NCBI GenBank assembly: GCA_945879115.1
Contig: CAMDUR010000002.1
Coordinates: forward strand, 1 to 64,000
DNA from: Polynucleobacter meluiroseus
GTDB lineage: Bacteria > Pseudomonadota > Gammaproteobacteria > Burkholderiales > Burkholderiaceae
Direction: 5' to 3'
DNA length: 64,000 nt
Position numbers and translations under genes: made by a program. Position 1 is the first letter of the stretch, and each line of letters opens with the position of its first letter. The notes beneath the pieces were generated by a model. It worked only from the letters and a program-made list of their open reading frames with translations, did no database searches and was not told the origin of the DNA. Shown here piece by piece: positions 1 through 8,781 of this stretch.

Positions 1-213
1 GGCCAATTGTGGAAAGTTGGAACTTTAGGGAAGACACATCCAGATGCACATTTGCCAGAAAATAAAAATTTGGGTAGCCCAGTCGATGATATTTTTTCTG
101 CTGTAGATGTTCAAACTAAGCATTGCACAACTGGTCAATTTAAAGCCAAGGTGGACCACAAAGCCAATTCAGTTTCAATGTTTCAAGTACAAAACTTAAG
201 AAGTGGCGATTAG
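1..213 (+). CDS. DUF1329 family protein, C-terminal end only
   Basis: The reading frame is open from base 1 to the stop at 211-213, so only the last 70 residues or so are present; the rest lies upstream of the window. The remaining piece aligns along its whole length with the end of the complete DUF1329 protein at 39729-41039: both contain a G-K-x-H-P-D-A-H segment, an ID/VDD segment and RCTTGQFK or HCTTGQFK. DUF1329 proteins are exported proteins found beside DUF1302 outer-membrane proteins and RND transporters in clusters that degrade hydrophobic compounds. Its presence implies that a second such uptake set lies just upstream. No terminator is obvious between this gene and dmpK, but a CTCGAG element lies in the gap. 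Assignment to the family is firm; the biochemical role is not known. Confidence 0.85.
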   Translation, partial: GQLWKVGTLGKTHPDAHLPENKNLGSPVDDIFSAVDVQTKHCTTGQFKAKVDHKANSVSMFQVQNLRSGD

Positions 214-261
214 TCGTAAATCCATTTACTGCTCTCATCTATAAATTAGTGCTTACCCTTA

Positions 262-281
262 AATCTCGAGAAAAATAGATT
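262..281 (+). promoter_or_regulatory. CTCGAG-type operator with -10-like hexamer before dmpK
   Basis: AATCTCGAGAAA at 262-273 is followed two bases later by TAGATT (276-281), a possible -10 element. The same core occurs before four other units in this window (2956, 17313, 33985, 37513), each time a few bases upstream of a -10-like hexamer. The right half is imperfect here. The function as an operator is inferred from recurrence and position. Confidence 0.5.
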
Positions 282-365
282 ATTTCGGTAAAAACCGGAG
301 TATTATCGCAAATTCAAAAACTGAAGTCTTTAAATTCAATAGGCAAACAAAATATAGGTGACGAT

Positions 366-620
366 ATGGTTGAAGAATTTGATCCGCAAAAAAGATTTGT
401 TAGATTTATCGAAAAGCGTGATGATGATTTTGTATTGTTTGAATTTGCTGTGGGTGAGCCCGAGATTTTTGCTGAAATGATCTTAAAAGAAGAAGATTAC
501 GTCATTTTCTGCAAAGAACAAGGTGTTGTCATGATCGACCAGGACACTAATCCAATTGATCAGGATAATGATTTTGAATGGCGCTTGCGTGATGCGACAA
601 ATAAGAGGATAGATAAGTAA
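366..620 (+). CDS. dmpK: Phenol hydroxylase assembly protein P0 (DmpK-like)
   Basis: This 84-residue protein matches the small DmpK/PoxA family of phenol hydroxylase P0 subunits in length and sequence: an N-terminal FDPQKRFVRF segment, then a DDDFVLFEFAVGEPE stretch and FAEMIL. In characterised systems P0 is not part of the catalytic cycle; it helps make active hydroxylase, probably by assisting iron or apo-oxygenase assembly. The start has a GGTGA ribosome site just upstream. It is followed by P2 (DmpM) and P5 (DmpP), but P1, P3 and P4, which normally lie between these genes, are absent here and found at 43-46 kb. The family call is confident. Confidence 0.9.
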   Translation: MVEEFDPQKRFVRFIEKRDDDFVLFEFAVGEPEIFAEMILKEEDYVIFCKEQGVVMIDQDTNPIDQDNDFEWRLRDATNKRIDK

Positions 621-678
621 TTAGTCTGCTTCAAATAATCAAGAAAAAGTTTTATTTTTAAAAACTAGGGAAATCAAG

Positions 679-948
679 ATGGCTAACGTATTTATTGCAT
701 TTCAAGCGAACCAAGATAGTCGATATATTGTTGAGGCAATTGTTGAAGATAATCCAGACGCAATCGTTCAAGAACAACCAGCTATGGTGAAAGTTGATGT
801 ACCTAATAGAATGGTCATAAAACGTTCAACTATTTCAGAAAAAATGGGGCGAGAGTTTGAGTTGCAAGAAATGCATATGCATCTTATTACCTTAAGTGGT
901 AACGTTGATGAGGATGATGATCAATTTGTTTTAGAGTGGAAATCTTAA
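679..948 (+). CDS. dmpM: Phenol hydroxylase effector protein P2 (DmpM/MmoB family)
   Basis: This 89-residue protein is a cofactor-free coupling protein of the MmoB/DmpM family. Such proteins bind the diiron hydroxylase and are required for productive oxygen activation. Family features include the opening N-V-F-I-A-F-Q, the IVEAIVEDNPDAIV segment and an acidic C-terminal end. Length is normal for DmpM (about 90). It lies 58 bases after dmpK and 79 bases before dmpP, all on the plus strand, suggesting one transcript. Its hydroxylase partner is encoded 43 kb away, so assembly depends on two separately transcribed units. Confidence 0.92.
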   Translation: MANVFIAFQANQDSRYIVEAIVEDNPDAIVQEQPAMVKVDVPNRMVIKRSTISEKMGREFELQEMHMHLITLSGNVDEDDDQFVLEWKS

Positions 949-1027
949 ACACTGCTAAGCAAATATTAAATAAATTTAGCAGCAAATGAATGTACATATT
1001 TTTTATTAAATTTTTTTGTGAGTTTTT

Positions 1028-2089
1028 ATGTCATACGAACTAACCATTCAACCGCTTGGACAGACCATTGAGGTTGAAGATGGACAAACTATTCTCGATG
1101 CGGCCTTAAGGGCTGGCATCTACTTGCCTCATGCTTGCTGTCACGGTCTTTGTGCAACTTGTAAAGTTCAGGTAGTCGATGGTGAAGTGGAGCATGGTGA
1201 AGCATCTGCATTTGCTTTGATGGATTTTGAGCGTGAAGAACAAAAATGTTTAGCTTGTTGTGCCACTTTACAAAGTGATGTCACTATTGAGGCTGATATT
1301 GATGAAGATCCAGATGCGCGCGTTATCCCAGTGGTTGACTATCAAGGTACTGTCTCTCGTATTGAAAATCTTACGCCAACCATTAAGGGAATTTGGTTAA
1401 AGATTGAGAGTGATCGAAAAGTTGATTTCCAAGCAGGTCAATACATCAACCTAGAAATCCCAGCACTTAATCAAAGTCGTGCTTTTTCAATGGCAAACGC
1501 GCCACACGATGGTGAGGTTGAATTAAACATTCGTATCGTCCCTGGTGGCTTGGTTACAACTTACATTCATCAGCAATTAAAAGTGGGTGATAAGCTCAAA
1601 TTGAGTGGCCCTTATGGCCGCTTCTTTATTAAGAAATCTACCAACACGCCAATGTTATTTATTGCAGGTGGTTCAGGTTTGTCTAGTCCGAAAAGCATGA
1701 TTTTAGATTTGCTTAATGAAGGCTGTGATTTACCAATGACTTTGATGTATGGTGCAAGATCGCAATCAGAGCTTTACTATGAACAAGAATTTAAAGACTT
1801 AGCTGCCAAGCATCCTAATTTTACTTATGTGGCGTCTTTGTCAGATGAGCCAGCTGATTCTGGATGGACGGGTCCTCGTGGATTTGTGCATGAAGCTGCT
1901 AAGGCACATTTCAATAATGATTTTAGCGGTCGCAAAGCATATTTATGTGGTCCGCCTCCAATGATTGAGGCAGCGATTTCTACCTTGATGCAGGGTCGCT
2001 TGTATGAGCGTGATATTTATGCTGAAAAATTTATCTCAGCGGTTGATTCGACAAATACAGTTCGCAGCCCACTCTTTAAAAATATTTAA
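1028..2089 (+). CDS. dmpP: Phenol hydroxylase reductase P5 (DmpP-like)
   Basis: The 353-residue protein transfers electrons from NAD(P)H to the diiron phenol hydroxylase. The N-terminal 90 residues are a plant-type [2Fe-2S] ferredoxin domain with CCHGLCATC and a later Cys in the KCLACC segment. A flavin-binding ferredoxin-reductase domain follows, with RAFSMAN (R-x-[FY]-[ST]-x-x-[NS] FAD motif) and GGSGLSSPKSM for the NAD-binding fold, then CGPPPMIEA near the C-terminus. Length equals that of DmpP (about 353). It closes the P0-P2-P5 set and converges on the GntR gene, whose stop lies 23 bases downstream. Because it is separated from P1/P3/P4, it might serve more than one oxygenase. Confidence 0.95.
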   Translation: MSYELTIQPLGQTIEVEDGQTILDAALRAGIYLPHACCHGLCATCKVQVVDGEVEHGEASAFALMDFEREEQKCLACCATLQSDVTIEADIDEDPDARVIPVVDYQGTVSRIENLTPTIKGIWLKIESDRKVDFQAGQYINLEIPALNQSRAFSMANAPHDGEVELNIRIVPGGLVTTYIHQQLKVGDKLKLSGPYGRFFIKKSTNTPMLFIAGGSGLSSPKSMILDLLNEGCDLPMTLMYGARSQSELYYEQEFKDLAAKHPNFTYVASLSDEPADSGWTGPRGFVHEAAKAHFNNDFSGRKAYLCGPPPMIEAAISTLMQGRLYERDIYAEKFISAVDSTNTVRSPLFKNI

Positions 2090-2112
2090 GCTGTTTTTTT
2101 GCTGAAAATAAC

Positions 2113-2820
2113 CTAGGGTAATTTGGATACCATTTCATAGGTCAGCATAATGTGCTGACCTAGAAGTTTGGTGCAATGCTTGATATCTCTGTCCAAAGCT
2201 GCTGTTTTTAGAGCTTCATGTTCAGCATGAACATCTCTTTGATTGTCTTTTCGGTTGTAGACAGCAACACGACGGTAACGCTCCGAGTGGTGGTAAAGAA
2301 TCCCAATAAATTGTAAAAGCCACTTAGAGGGACATGCTGAAACAAGCGCTGAGTGAAACTCTTCATTTCTTTGTTCCCAATCGAGGAAAAAACTATCATC
2401 GTCTCCATCTCTAGTTTTTACAAGTTTTTTCTCCGACAAAGTTAGACGATGAAAGGCAGCGATGACAGCGGCCTCCCATTTATCGTCTCCACAAGCAATT
2501 GACTGAGCTAACGCTTCAATTTCCAACATCACACGCATATTTGTAATGTCTAAAAAGTCCGACAAAGACATGGGGCTGACAGTAAAGCCTTTTTGCCCTT
2601 GGGTAAAAACTAAGCTATCAGCAACTAAAAGAGCTAAAGCTTCTCTAAGTGTGCCTGCGCCAACGTTATATCTGTCTTTTAAATGCTCCACTCTTAACTT
2701 GGTGGAGGGTAAGTGCACACCATTAATGATGTCGCGTCGTAGGGCTAAATAAGCGCCTTCGACTAAGGTTTTTGGTTCGGGAGAACGAGGGATAAATGAT
2801 GAATGTGGTACTAAATGCAT
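2113..2820 (-). CDS. GntR-family regulator with FCD domain (copy 1)
   Basis: The 235-residue protein has a winged-helix GntR DNA-binding domain at about residues 15-85 (TLVEGAYLALRRDII, GTLREALALLVADSLV) and an all-helical FCD effector domain at about 95-225. FCD regulators usually sense carboxylic acid metabolites; in meta-cleavage operons GntR proteins such as AphS and PhcS-type repressors control catabolic genes. It is transcribed away from the ferredoxin-C23O operon, and a perfect 14-bp palindrome with a CTCGAG centre (2955-2968) lies between them. It is closely related to the regulator at 17424-18170, which heads the second lower-pathway copy. Probable role: repressor of the meta pathway and of itself; effector unknown. 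Confidence 0.88.
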   Translation of the reverse strand: MHLVPHSSFIPRSPEPKTLVEGAYLALRRDIINGVHLPSTKLRVEHLKDRYNVGAGTLREALALLVADSLVFTQGQKGFTVSPMSLSDFLDITNMRVMLEIEALAQSIACGDDKWEAAVIAAFHRLTLSEKKLVKTRDGDDDSFFLDWEQRNEEFHSALVSACPSKWLLQFIGILYHHSERYRRVAVYNRKDNQRDVHAEHEALKTAALDRDIKHCTKLLGQHIMLTYEMVSKLP

Positions 2821-2954
2821 GTTTTTTATAAAATATTTAAATATCTAAATTTATGAATTGGTCTTATTTTGCCGTGTCTTGCCAACTTTTAGTAAAAAAA
2901 TATAGAGATTTAAGGGAAAACACTCATTGATATAAATTCCCGTATATTTCAAAA

Positions 2955-2979
2955 TAATCTCGAGATTAATATGTACAAT
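2955..2979 (+). promoter_or_regulatory. Perfect CTCGAG palindrome and -10 hexamer of the meta operon
   Basis: TAATCTCGAGATTA at 2955-2968 is a perfect 14-bp palindrome. TACAAT (2974-2979), a good -10 element, begins six bases after the AATCTCGAGATT core. A further half site, TCGAGA, lies at 2979-2984. The element sits between two divergent genes, the GntR regulator and the ferredoxin, and overlaps where a -35 box would be, as expected for a repressor site. Which protein binds is inferred, not seen. Confidence 0.6.
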
Positions 2980-2990
2980 CGAGAAAGCTA

Positions 2991-3308
2991 ATGTCCTATA
3001 AGGTGTTCATTGAAGATACTCAGGAAGAGTATCAATGTCGTGAAGATCAGCATTTATTGTCTGGGATGGAGGCACTCGGTCGAAAAGGAATACCAGTAGG
3101 TTGCCGCGGTGGTGGTTGTGGTGTTTGCAAGATAGAAATTACCAGCGGGCAATATACCAAGCGTGTGATGAGTCGAGATCACGTAACAGTTGAAGAGGAA
3201 GCTAGAGGTTGTGTATTGGCTTGTAGGGTTAAGCCGCAAACTGATATCAGCTTAAAGGTGGTAGGTAAGATGAAAAAGAATGTAGTACGTGTTGGAATAG
3301 AAAAATAA
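2991..3308 (+). CDS. dmpQ: [2Fe-2S] ferredoxin of C23O reactivation (DmpQ/XylT-like)
   Basis: This 105-residue protein is a plant-type ferredoxin with the cluster ligands in CRGGGCGVC and a fourth Cys in the GCVLACRV segment. DmpQ/XylT-type ferredoxins, encoded directly before the catechol 2,3-dioxygenase, reduce the oxidised active-site iron of that enzyme and so rescue it after inactivation by substituted catechols. The gene lies 51 bases before the C23O gene, the conserved arrangement. The start lies only about a dozen bases after the predicted -10 element (2974-2979), so the leader must be very short, or a second promoter exists. Confidence 0.88.
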   Translation: MSYKVFIEDTQEEYQCREDQHLLSGMEALGRKGIPVGCRGGGCGVCKIEITSGQYTKRVMSRDHVTVEEEARGCVLACRVKPQTDISLKVVGKMKKNVVRVGIEK

Positions 3309-3359
3309 AGAAGTTATTTGATTAATCGTAGTTACTAGTAGATTGAATAGGAGAAAAGT

Positions 3360-4286
3360 ATGCCAATGACAGGTGTTTTACGTCCAGGACACGCGCAACT
3401 CCGCGTATTGGATTTGGAAGAATCAGTACAGTTTTATACCAATGTATTGGGTTTAAAAGAAACTGGTCGAGATAAATCAGGCCGTGTTTACTTCAAAGCT
3501 TGGGATGAGCGTGACCACAACAGTGTGATCCTGCGTCAAGCTGATCGTGCTGGAATGGATTTCTTTGGTTTCAAAGTTGAAAGCAAAGAAGTTCTTGAGA
3601 ATTTAGATAAAGCTCTCAAGGCCTATGGCGTAAAAACCGAACGTATGCCTGCTGGTGAAATGATGGAAACTGGCGAGCGCGTCAGATTTAAAGCGCCTAC
3701 TGGACACACATTTGAACTTTATGCAGAAAAAAATCATGTGGGTAATGGTTTAGGTGATTTTGCCCCTGAAGCTTGGAACCCTGACCAGAAGGGTATTTCT
3801 CCAATACGTATGGACCATGTCTTGGTGTACGGTAAAGATATTGATGGAACCAGAAAGTTATTTGAAGAAGTATTTGGTTTCCGCGTTACTGAGCGTGTGA
3901 AGTTAGAAGACAAGACGACTGATTTGACAGCCTTCCTTACTTGTTCGACTAAGGCGCATGATTTGGCTTTGGTGCGACACAGTGAAGACGATAAGTTACA
4001 TCATCTTTCATTCCGATTGGATACCTGGGAGCAAGTCCTACGTGCGGCTGACATCATGAGTATGAATCGTGTGTCGATTGATATTGGGCCAACACGTCAT
4101 GGTATTACTCGCGGCGCAACTATTTATTTCTTTGACCCATCAGGCAATCGTCTAGAAACATTCTGCGGTGGTTACGAGTGGTATCCAGATATGCATGAGA
4201 TCACATGGCCAATCGAAGAAGTGGGTCGCGCGATTTTCTATCATGATCGCAAATTGAACGAAGCTTTCTTGGCTGTGGTGACCTAA
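3360..4286 (+). CDS. dmpB: Catechol 2,3-dioxygenase (extradiol, DmpB/XylE type)
   Basis: The 308-residue enzyme cleaves catechol next to the hydroxyls to 2-hydroxymuconic semialdehyde using Fe(II). It has the two-module vicinal-oxygen-chelate fold. The iron ligands are visible in the second module: His in RMDHVLVYG, His in LHHLSF and Glu in NRLETFCGG. Length matches XylE/DmpB (307). An AGGAG ribosome site precedes the start at 3360. The stop overlaps the next start by one base, indicating translational coupling. A paralogue of nearly equal length is encoded at 53123-54055. It acts in the cytoplasm on the product of phenol hydroxylase. Confidence 0.96.
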   Translation: MPMTGVLRPGHAQLRVLDLEESVQFYTNVLGLKETGRDKSGRVYFKAWDERDHNSVILRQADRAGMDFFGFKVESKEVLENLDKALKAYGVKTERMPAGEMMETGERVRFKAPTGHTFELYAEKNHVGNGLGDFAPEAWNPDQKGISPIRMDHVLVYGKDIDGTRKLFEEVFGFRVTERVKLEDKTTDLTAFLTCSTKAHDLALVRHSEDDKLHHLSFRLDTWEQVLRAADIMSMNRVSIDIGPTRHGITRGATIYFFDPSGNRLETFCGGYEWYPDMHEITWPIEEVGRAIFYHDRKLNEAFLAVVT

Positions 4287-4705
4287 TGAGTCATTTTGTT
4301 TCTCAAAAAAATATTAGTTGTGAGGCTGCTGCTCAAATAGCTCAAGGCGCAATAGAAAAAGCAAATGAGTTGGGCATCAGAATTAATGTGGCTGTCACGG
4401 ACTCCAGTGGAGTCCTGATGGCTTTTTTGAGGATGCCGGGCTCCTTTTTACACTCAATCGATATCTCTATTGATAAAGCCTATACGTCTGCGAGCTTTGG
4501 TTTTCCAACCAGCCAGTGGATGAGCATTATTAAAGATGATCCAGCTTTGAGAGAGGGAATTGTTCAGAGAGAACGATTGGTCATTTTTGGAGGTGGCGTA
4601 CCGATCCAGTTAGATGGAGAATTAATTGGTGGAGTGGGTGTGTCTGGGGGTTCTGCCGAAGAGGACGAGATTTGCGCTTTGGCTGGAATATCAAAAATTA
4701 AATAA
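4286..4705 (+). CDS. GlcG/HbpS family protein (DUF336)
   Basis: This 139-residue protein belongs to the GlcG/HbpS-like family (formerly DUF336): an N-terminal AAAQIAQGAIEKANELGI helix, a NVAVTDSSGVLMAFLRM strand pair, a DKAYTSASF segment and a Gly-rich GGGVPIQ...GGVGVSGGS end. Homologues are common as an extra gene between C23O and the semialdehyde dehydrogenase in meta-cleavage operons, but their function there is not established; other family members bind haem. Its start overlaps the dmpB stop by one base and dmpC follows after 23 bases, so it is certainly part of this operon. Confidence 0.85.
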   Translation: MSHFVSQKNISCEAAAQIAQGAIEKANELGIRINVAVTDSSGVLMAFLRMPGSFLHSIDISIDKAYTSASFGFPTSQWMSIIKDDPALREGIVQRERLVIFGGGVPIQLDGELIGGVGVSGGSAEEDEICALAGISKIK

Positions 4706-4728
4706 ATAAAAAATTAATAGAAAACAAT

Positions 4729-6183
4729 ATGAAACAATTTTTAAATTACATTAACGGCGAATTTGTAGCAACTGAAAAAACTTTTGAAAATCGGGCACCA
4801 GTTAGCAATCAAATTATTGGGATGGTGCATGAAGCAGGTCTTGCTGAGGTAGATCAAGCTGTTGCTGCTGCTCGTGAAGCACTCAAAGGTTACTGGGGAA
4901 AGCTAACAACGGTTAAGCGCGTTGAAATGTTATATGCGATTGCAGATGAGATTAACCGTCGTTTTGATGATTTTTTAGAAGCTGAAATGGCTGATACTGG
5001 TAAGCCAAGATCATTGGCATCTCATGTCGACATTCCACGTGGTGCAGCGAACTTTAAAGTGTTTGCTGACATTATTAAAAATGTGCCAAATGAAACATTC
5101 CAAATGGATACGCCAGATGGTGGCAAGGCAATCAATTACGCCATCCGTAAACCATTGGGTGTGATTGGTGTTGTTTGTCCATGGAATTTGCCACTGTTAT
5201 TGATGACATGGAAAGTGGGTGCGGCTTTAGCCTGTGGTAATACGGTTGTGATCAAGCCTTCAGAGGAAACACCTGGAACAGCAACATTGCTTGGTGAAGT
5301 ATTTGAAAAGGTTGGAGTACCTAAGGGTGTTTACAACGTGGTTCATGGTTTTGGCCCTAATTCTGCCGGTGAGTTTTTAACCAAGCACCAAGGAGTTAAT
5401 GGTATTACCTTTACAGGTGAAACAAGGACCGGTGAAGCGATTATGGTAGCGGCTGCAAAAGGTGTTCGTCCGGTGTCTTTTGAATTGGGTGGCAAGAATG
5501 CTGCAATTGTTTTTGCAGATTGTGATTTTGAGAAGGCAATTGCAGGGGTTACACGTTCAGCATTTGAAAATTGTGGTCAGGTATGTTTAGGTACTGAGCG
5601 TGTATATGTTCAAAGACCTATTTTTGATAAATTTGTTGCAGCATTGAAGCTTAAAGCTGAAGGTTTGAAAATTGGACCATCCAATGAGCCGGGTGTAGGC
5701 ATGGGGCCATTGATCTCTGCAGAACATAAACAAAAAGTAACATCCTATTACGCAAAAGCAGTTGCTGAAGGTGCAACTGTTGTGACGGGTGGCGGTGCTC
5801 CCAAAATGGCTGATGAGTTTAAAGATGGTCATTGGGTTCAACCAACCATTTGGACTGGATTACCAGAAACTGCTGCGGTGATTCGAGAAGAAATTTTTGG
5901 CCCATGCTGCCACATTGCGCCGTTTGATACGGAAGAGGAAGCAATTGAGTTAGCGAATAACACGACCTATGGTTTGGCATCGTCTGTTTGGACAGAAAAT
6001 TTAGGGCGTGCTCATCGTATGGCTGAGGCAATTGAAGTAGGTATTTGTTGGATCAATAGTTGGTTCTTGCGAGATTTACGCACATCTTTTGGTGGTGCAA
6101 AAGGTTCCGGTATTGGCCGTGAAGGTGGTGTTCATTCCTTAGAGTTCTACACAGAATTACGCAACGTTTGCGTCAAACTTTAA
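4729..6183 (+). CDS. dmpC: 2-hydroxymuconic semialdehyde dehydrogenase (copy 1)
   Basis: The 484-residue NAD-dependent aldehyde dehydrogenase oxidises 2-hydroxymuconic semialdehyde to the enol form of 4-oxalocrotonate, the first step of the oxalocrotonate branch. ALDH hallmarks are present: CPWNLPLLL, GETRTGEA (cofactor site), the catalytic Glu in FELGGKNAA, and the catalytic Cys in NCGQVCLGTER. Length matches DmpC/XylG (486). The protein is very similar throughout to the second copy at 18207-19667, including its N-terminal FINYINGEF-like and C-terminal EFYTELRN segments. Confidence 0.95.
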   Translation: MKQFLNYINGEFVATEKTFENRAPVSNQIIGMVHEAGLAEVDQAVAAAREALKGYWGKLTTVKRVEMLYAIADEINRRFDDFLEAEMADTGKPRSLASHVDIPRGAANFKVFADIIKNVPNETFQMDTPDGGKAINYAIRKPLGVIGVVCPWNLPLLLMTWKVGAALACGNTVVIKPSEETPGTATLLGEVFEKVGVPKGVYNVVHGFGPNSAGEFLTKHQGVNGITFTGETRTGEAIMVAAAKGVRPVSFELGGKNAAIVFADCDFEKAIAGVTRSAFENCGQVCLGTERVYVQRPIFDKFVAALKLKAEGLKIGPSNEPGVGMGPLISAEHKQKVTSYYAKAVAEGATVVTGGGAPKMADEFKDGHWVQPTIWTGLPETAAVIREEIFGPCCHIAPFDTEEEAIELANNTTYGLASSVWTENLGRAHRMAEAIEVGICWINSWFLRDLRTSFGGAKGSGIGREGGVHSLEFYTELRNVCVKL

Positions 6184-6220
6184 TTAGCCAACGCGCTAGA
6201 GAAATAAAGAGAAAATAAAA

Positions 6221-7009
6221 ATGGCTATGGATAAAAAAATAATTACTGATTTAGGCGATGAGCTTTATAACGCACTAAAAAGTCGTCAAGTGATTGATCC
6301 GCTGAGTAGCAGGTATCCTGATATGACTGTAGAAGATGCTTATGCAGTTCAAGAGCGCATGATTGCTCGCCGACTAGAAGCTGGTGAGCGCATTGTTGGT
6401 AAAAAAATTGGGGTTACTTCTAAGGTAGTCATGAATATGTTGGGTGTTTATCGTCCTGACTTCGGGTATCTATTAGACGGCATGATTTATAACGAAGGTG
6501 AAGCCATTGAATTCGATAGTATGATCCAGCCGAAAGCTGAAGGTGAAATTGCCTTCATCTTGAAAAAAGATTTGATGGGTCCTGGCTTGAATAACGCAGA
6601 TATTTTGGCAGCTACGGAATGTGTCATGCCTTGCTTTGAAATTGTGGATTCAAGAATCCGTGATTGGAAAATTAAAATTCAAGATACGGTGGCTGATAAC
6701 GCATCTTGTGGTGTTTTTGTATTAGGTGACAACGCAGTTGACCCAAAGAGAATTGACTTAAATACCTGCGGCATGATTTTAGAAAAAAATGGTGAGATTT
6801 TTGCTACTGGGGCGGGTGCAGCAGCTTTAGGGTCTCCGGTGAATTCAATTACTTGGTTAGCCAATACATTGGGCAGTTTAGGTGTTGGCTTAAAAGCAGG
6901 TGAAGTTGTTTTATCTGGCGCATTAGCAGCCATGGCACCTATTGCTAAGGGCGATAATTTCAGAGCGACTTTCGGTGGGTTGGGTAGCTGTTCAGTACGT
7001 TTTAGTTAA
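6221..7009 (+). CDS. dmpE: 2-hydroxypenta-2,4-dienoate hydratase (DmpE/XylJ)
   Basis: This 262-residue enzyme adds water to 2-hydroxypenta-2,4-dienoate to give 4-hydroxy-2-oxovalerate. It belongs to the same fold as the decarboxylase DmpH, but resembles DmpE specifically: GKKIGVTSK, MLGVYRPDFGYL, QPKAEGEIAFILKKDL and GAGAAALGSPVN. Metal-binding acidic residues sit in the EGE and E-V-D segments. It is the only hydratase copy in the window, so the second lower-pathway set at 18-22 kb must rely on it. The following SDR gene starts six bases after its stop. Confidence 0.94.
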   Translation: MAMDKKIITDLGDELYNALKSRQVIDPLSSRYPDMTVEDAYAVQERMIARRLEAGERIVGKKIGVTSKVVMNMLGVYRPDFGYLLDGMIYNEGEAIEFDSMIQPKAEGEIAFILKKDLMGPGLNNADILAATECVMPCFEIVDSRIRDWKIKIQDTVADNASCGVFVLGDNAVDPKRIDLNTCGMILEKNGEIFATGAGAAALGSPVNSITWLANTLGSLGVGLKAGEVVLSGALAAMAPIAKGDNFRATFGGLGSCSVRFS

Positions 7010-7014
7010 GCGTT

Positions 7015-7809
7015 ATGGATTTAAAGATTTCTGGTAAGACTGCGCTAGTAACCGGCTCAACAGCTGGCATTGGTTTTGCAATCGCTAATACTTTGGCTGA
7101 GAATGGTGCGCGCGTCATTATTAACGGACGCACTCAAGCTTCTGTGGATAAAGCAATCGCTCATTTATCAGAACGAATTCCAACTAATTTATTGCACGGC
7201 TGCGCAGCAGATTTAGCGAATGCTGTGGGTGTGCAAAAGCTTTTAGATGCGCATGGTGATGTTGATATTCTTATTAATAACTTAGGTATTTTTGACGTTG
7301 TTCCGTTTGCGCAGATCAGTGACGCTGAGTGGATGAGGTTTTTTGAGATAAATGTCATGAGTGGTGTGCGTTTATCACGGCATTACTTACCTTTGATGTT
7401 AAAGAAAAATTGGGGTCGCATTATTTTCATTTCAAGTGAGTCAGGTATCTGTCCTCCAGGGGATATGGTTCACTATGGCATGACTAAAACGGCTCAGTTA
7501 TCTGTATCAAGAGGTTTAGCTGAGCTAGCTGCTGGTACTGGAGTCACAGTTAACTCAGTATTGCCTGGCCCTACTAAAACAGAAGGTGCTGCAAACTTCT
7601 TTGCCTCGATGGCAAAAGATCAAGGCATTACAGTTGAAGAGATGGAACGTCAATTCTTTGCAGAAGGACGTCCTACTTCGTTAATCAAAAGATTTATTAC
7701 TCCAGCTGAAGTCGCCTCTATGGTGGCCTATATCAGTAGCCCGTTAGCAGCTGGAACAACGGGGGCAGCATTGCACGTCGATGGCGGTGTTGTGCGAAGC
7801 ATTATTTAA
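7015..7809 (+). CDS. Short-chain dehydrogenase/reductase within the meta operon
   Basis: The 264-residue protein is a classical SDR with a Gly-rich nucleotide site TGSTAGIG at about residues 13-20, NNLG in place of NNAG, catalytic Ser in FISSES and the catalytic pair in YGMTK. A PG motif (LPGPTKTE) and the GAALHVDGG end are also typical. It is inserted between hydratase and acetaldehyde dehydrogenase genes, an unusual place for an SDR in a dmp-type operon; only five bases separate it from dmpE, so it is probably translated by coupling. Its substrate cannot be read from sequence; a dihydrodiol, an alcohol side chain or a semialdehyde intermediate is possible. Confidence 0.85.
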   Translation: MDLKISGKTALVTGSTAGIGFAIANTLAENGARVIINGRTQASVDKAIAHLSERIPTNLLHGCAADLANAVGVQKLLDAHGDVDILINNLGIFDVVPFAQISDAEWMRFFEINVMSGVRLSRHYLPLMLKKNWGRIIFISSESGICPPGDMVHYGMTKTAQLSVSRGLAELAAGTGVTVNSVLPGPTKTEGAANFFASMAKDQGITVEEMERQFFAEGRPTSLIKRFITPAEVASMVAYISSPLAAGTTGAALHVDGGVVRSII

Positions 7810-7844
7810 ATAATTAGTGAATTTAATAAAGAAGGTATTTTCAA

Positions 7845-8741
7845 ATGAAAAAAATTAAATGTGCATTGATTGGTCCTGGCAATATTGGTACTGATCTATT
7901 AGCTAAATTACAAAGAAGTGCAGTATTAGAGCCAGTATGGATGGTGGGTATTGATCCTGAGTCTGATGGCTTAAAACGCGCTCGTGAAATGGGTATCAAG
8001 ACAACGTCTGACGGCGTTGATGGATTATTGCCCCACGTTAAAGCTGATGGTGTACAGATTGCATTTGACGCAACTTCTGCTTATGTTCATGCTGAGAATT
8101 CACGCAAGTTAAATGAGTTGGGTGTGTTAATGATTGACCTAACGCCAGCGGCGATTGGGCCTTATTGCATTCCCCCGGTGAACTTGAAAGATCACTTAGG
8201 TAAAAAAGAAATGAACGTAAACATGGTGACATGTGGCGGGCAGGCAACTATTCCAATGGTGGCTGCTGTTTCACGCGTTCAAAAGGTGACTTATGGCGAA
8301 ATCGTTGCAACAGTTTCTAGTCGTTCGATTGGTCCTGGCACACGTAAGAATATTGACGAATTTACACGTACAACAGCCGGCGCTGTTGAAAAAGTGGGTG
8401 GTGCACTAAAAGGTAAGGCGATCATCATCGTTAACCCAGCTGAACCACCGATGATGATGCGTGACACGATTCACTGTTTGGTTGAGGGTGAGCCAGATCA
8501 AGAAAAGATCACAGCATCCATTCATGACATGATTAAAGAAGTACAAAAGTATGTTCCTGGTTATCGATTGGTGAATGGCCCTGTATTTGACGGTAATCGA
8601 GTTTCTGTTTTTATGGAAGTTGAAGGTCTGGGTGATTACTTGCCTAAATACGCAGGCAACTTGGACATCATGACTGCAGCTGCTGCAAGAACGGCTGAGA
8701 TGTTTGCAGAAGAAATGTTGTCTGGTAGGTTGGTTTACTAA
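7845..8741 (+). CDS. dmpF: Acetaldehyde dehydrogenase, acylating (copy 1)
   Basis: The 298-residue enzyme converts acetaldehyde, NAD and CoA to acetyl-CoA. It begins with the Rossmann motif [10 protein letters not shown] and carries the catalytic Cys in [12 protein letters not shown]; the C-terminal [17 protein letters not shown] block is typical of DmpF. Length is normal (about 305). In this family the protein forms a complex with aldolase DmpG and channels acetaldehyde; dmpG follows after 40 bases. A second dmpF lies at 20599-21528. Confidence 0.95.
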   Translation: MKKIKCALIGPGNIGTDLLAKLQRSAVLEPVWMVGIDPESDGLKRAREMGIKTTSDGVDGLLPHVKADGVQIAFDATSAYVHAENSRKLNELGVLMIDLTPAAIGPYCIPPVNLKDHLGKKEMNVNMVTCGGQATIPMVAAVSRVQKVTYGEIVATVSSRSIGPGTRKNIDEFTRTTAGAVEKVGGALKGKAIIIVNPAEPPMMMRDTIHCLVEGEPDQEKITASIHDMIKEVQKYVPGYRLVNGPVFDGNRVSVFMEVEGLGDYLPKYAGNLDIMTAAAARTAEMFAEEMLSGRLVY

Positions 8742-8781
8742 TTAACCAAGTCAAAGAATTTAGAAATAAAGGGATAAGAAC

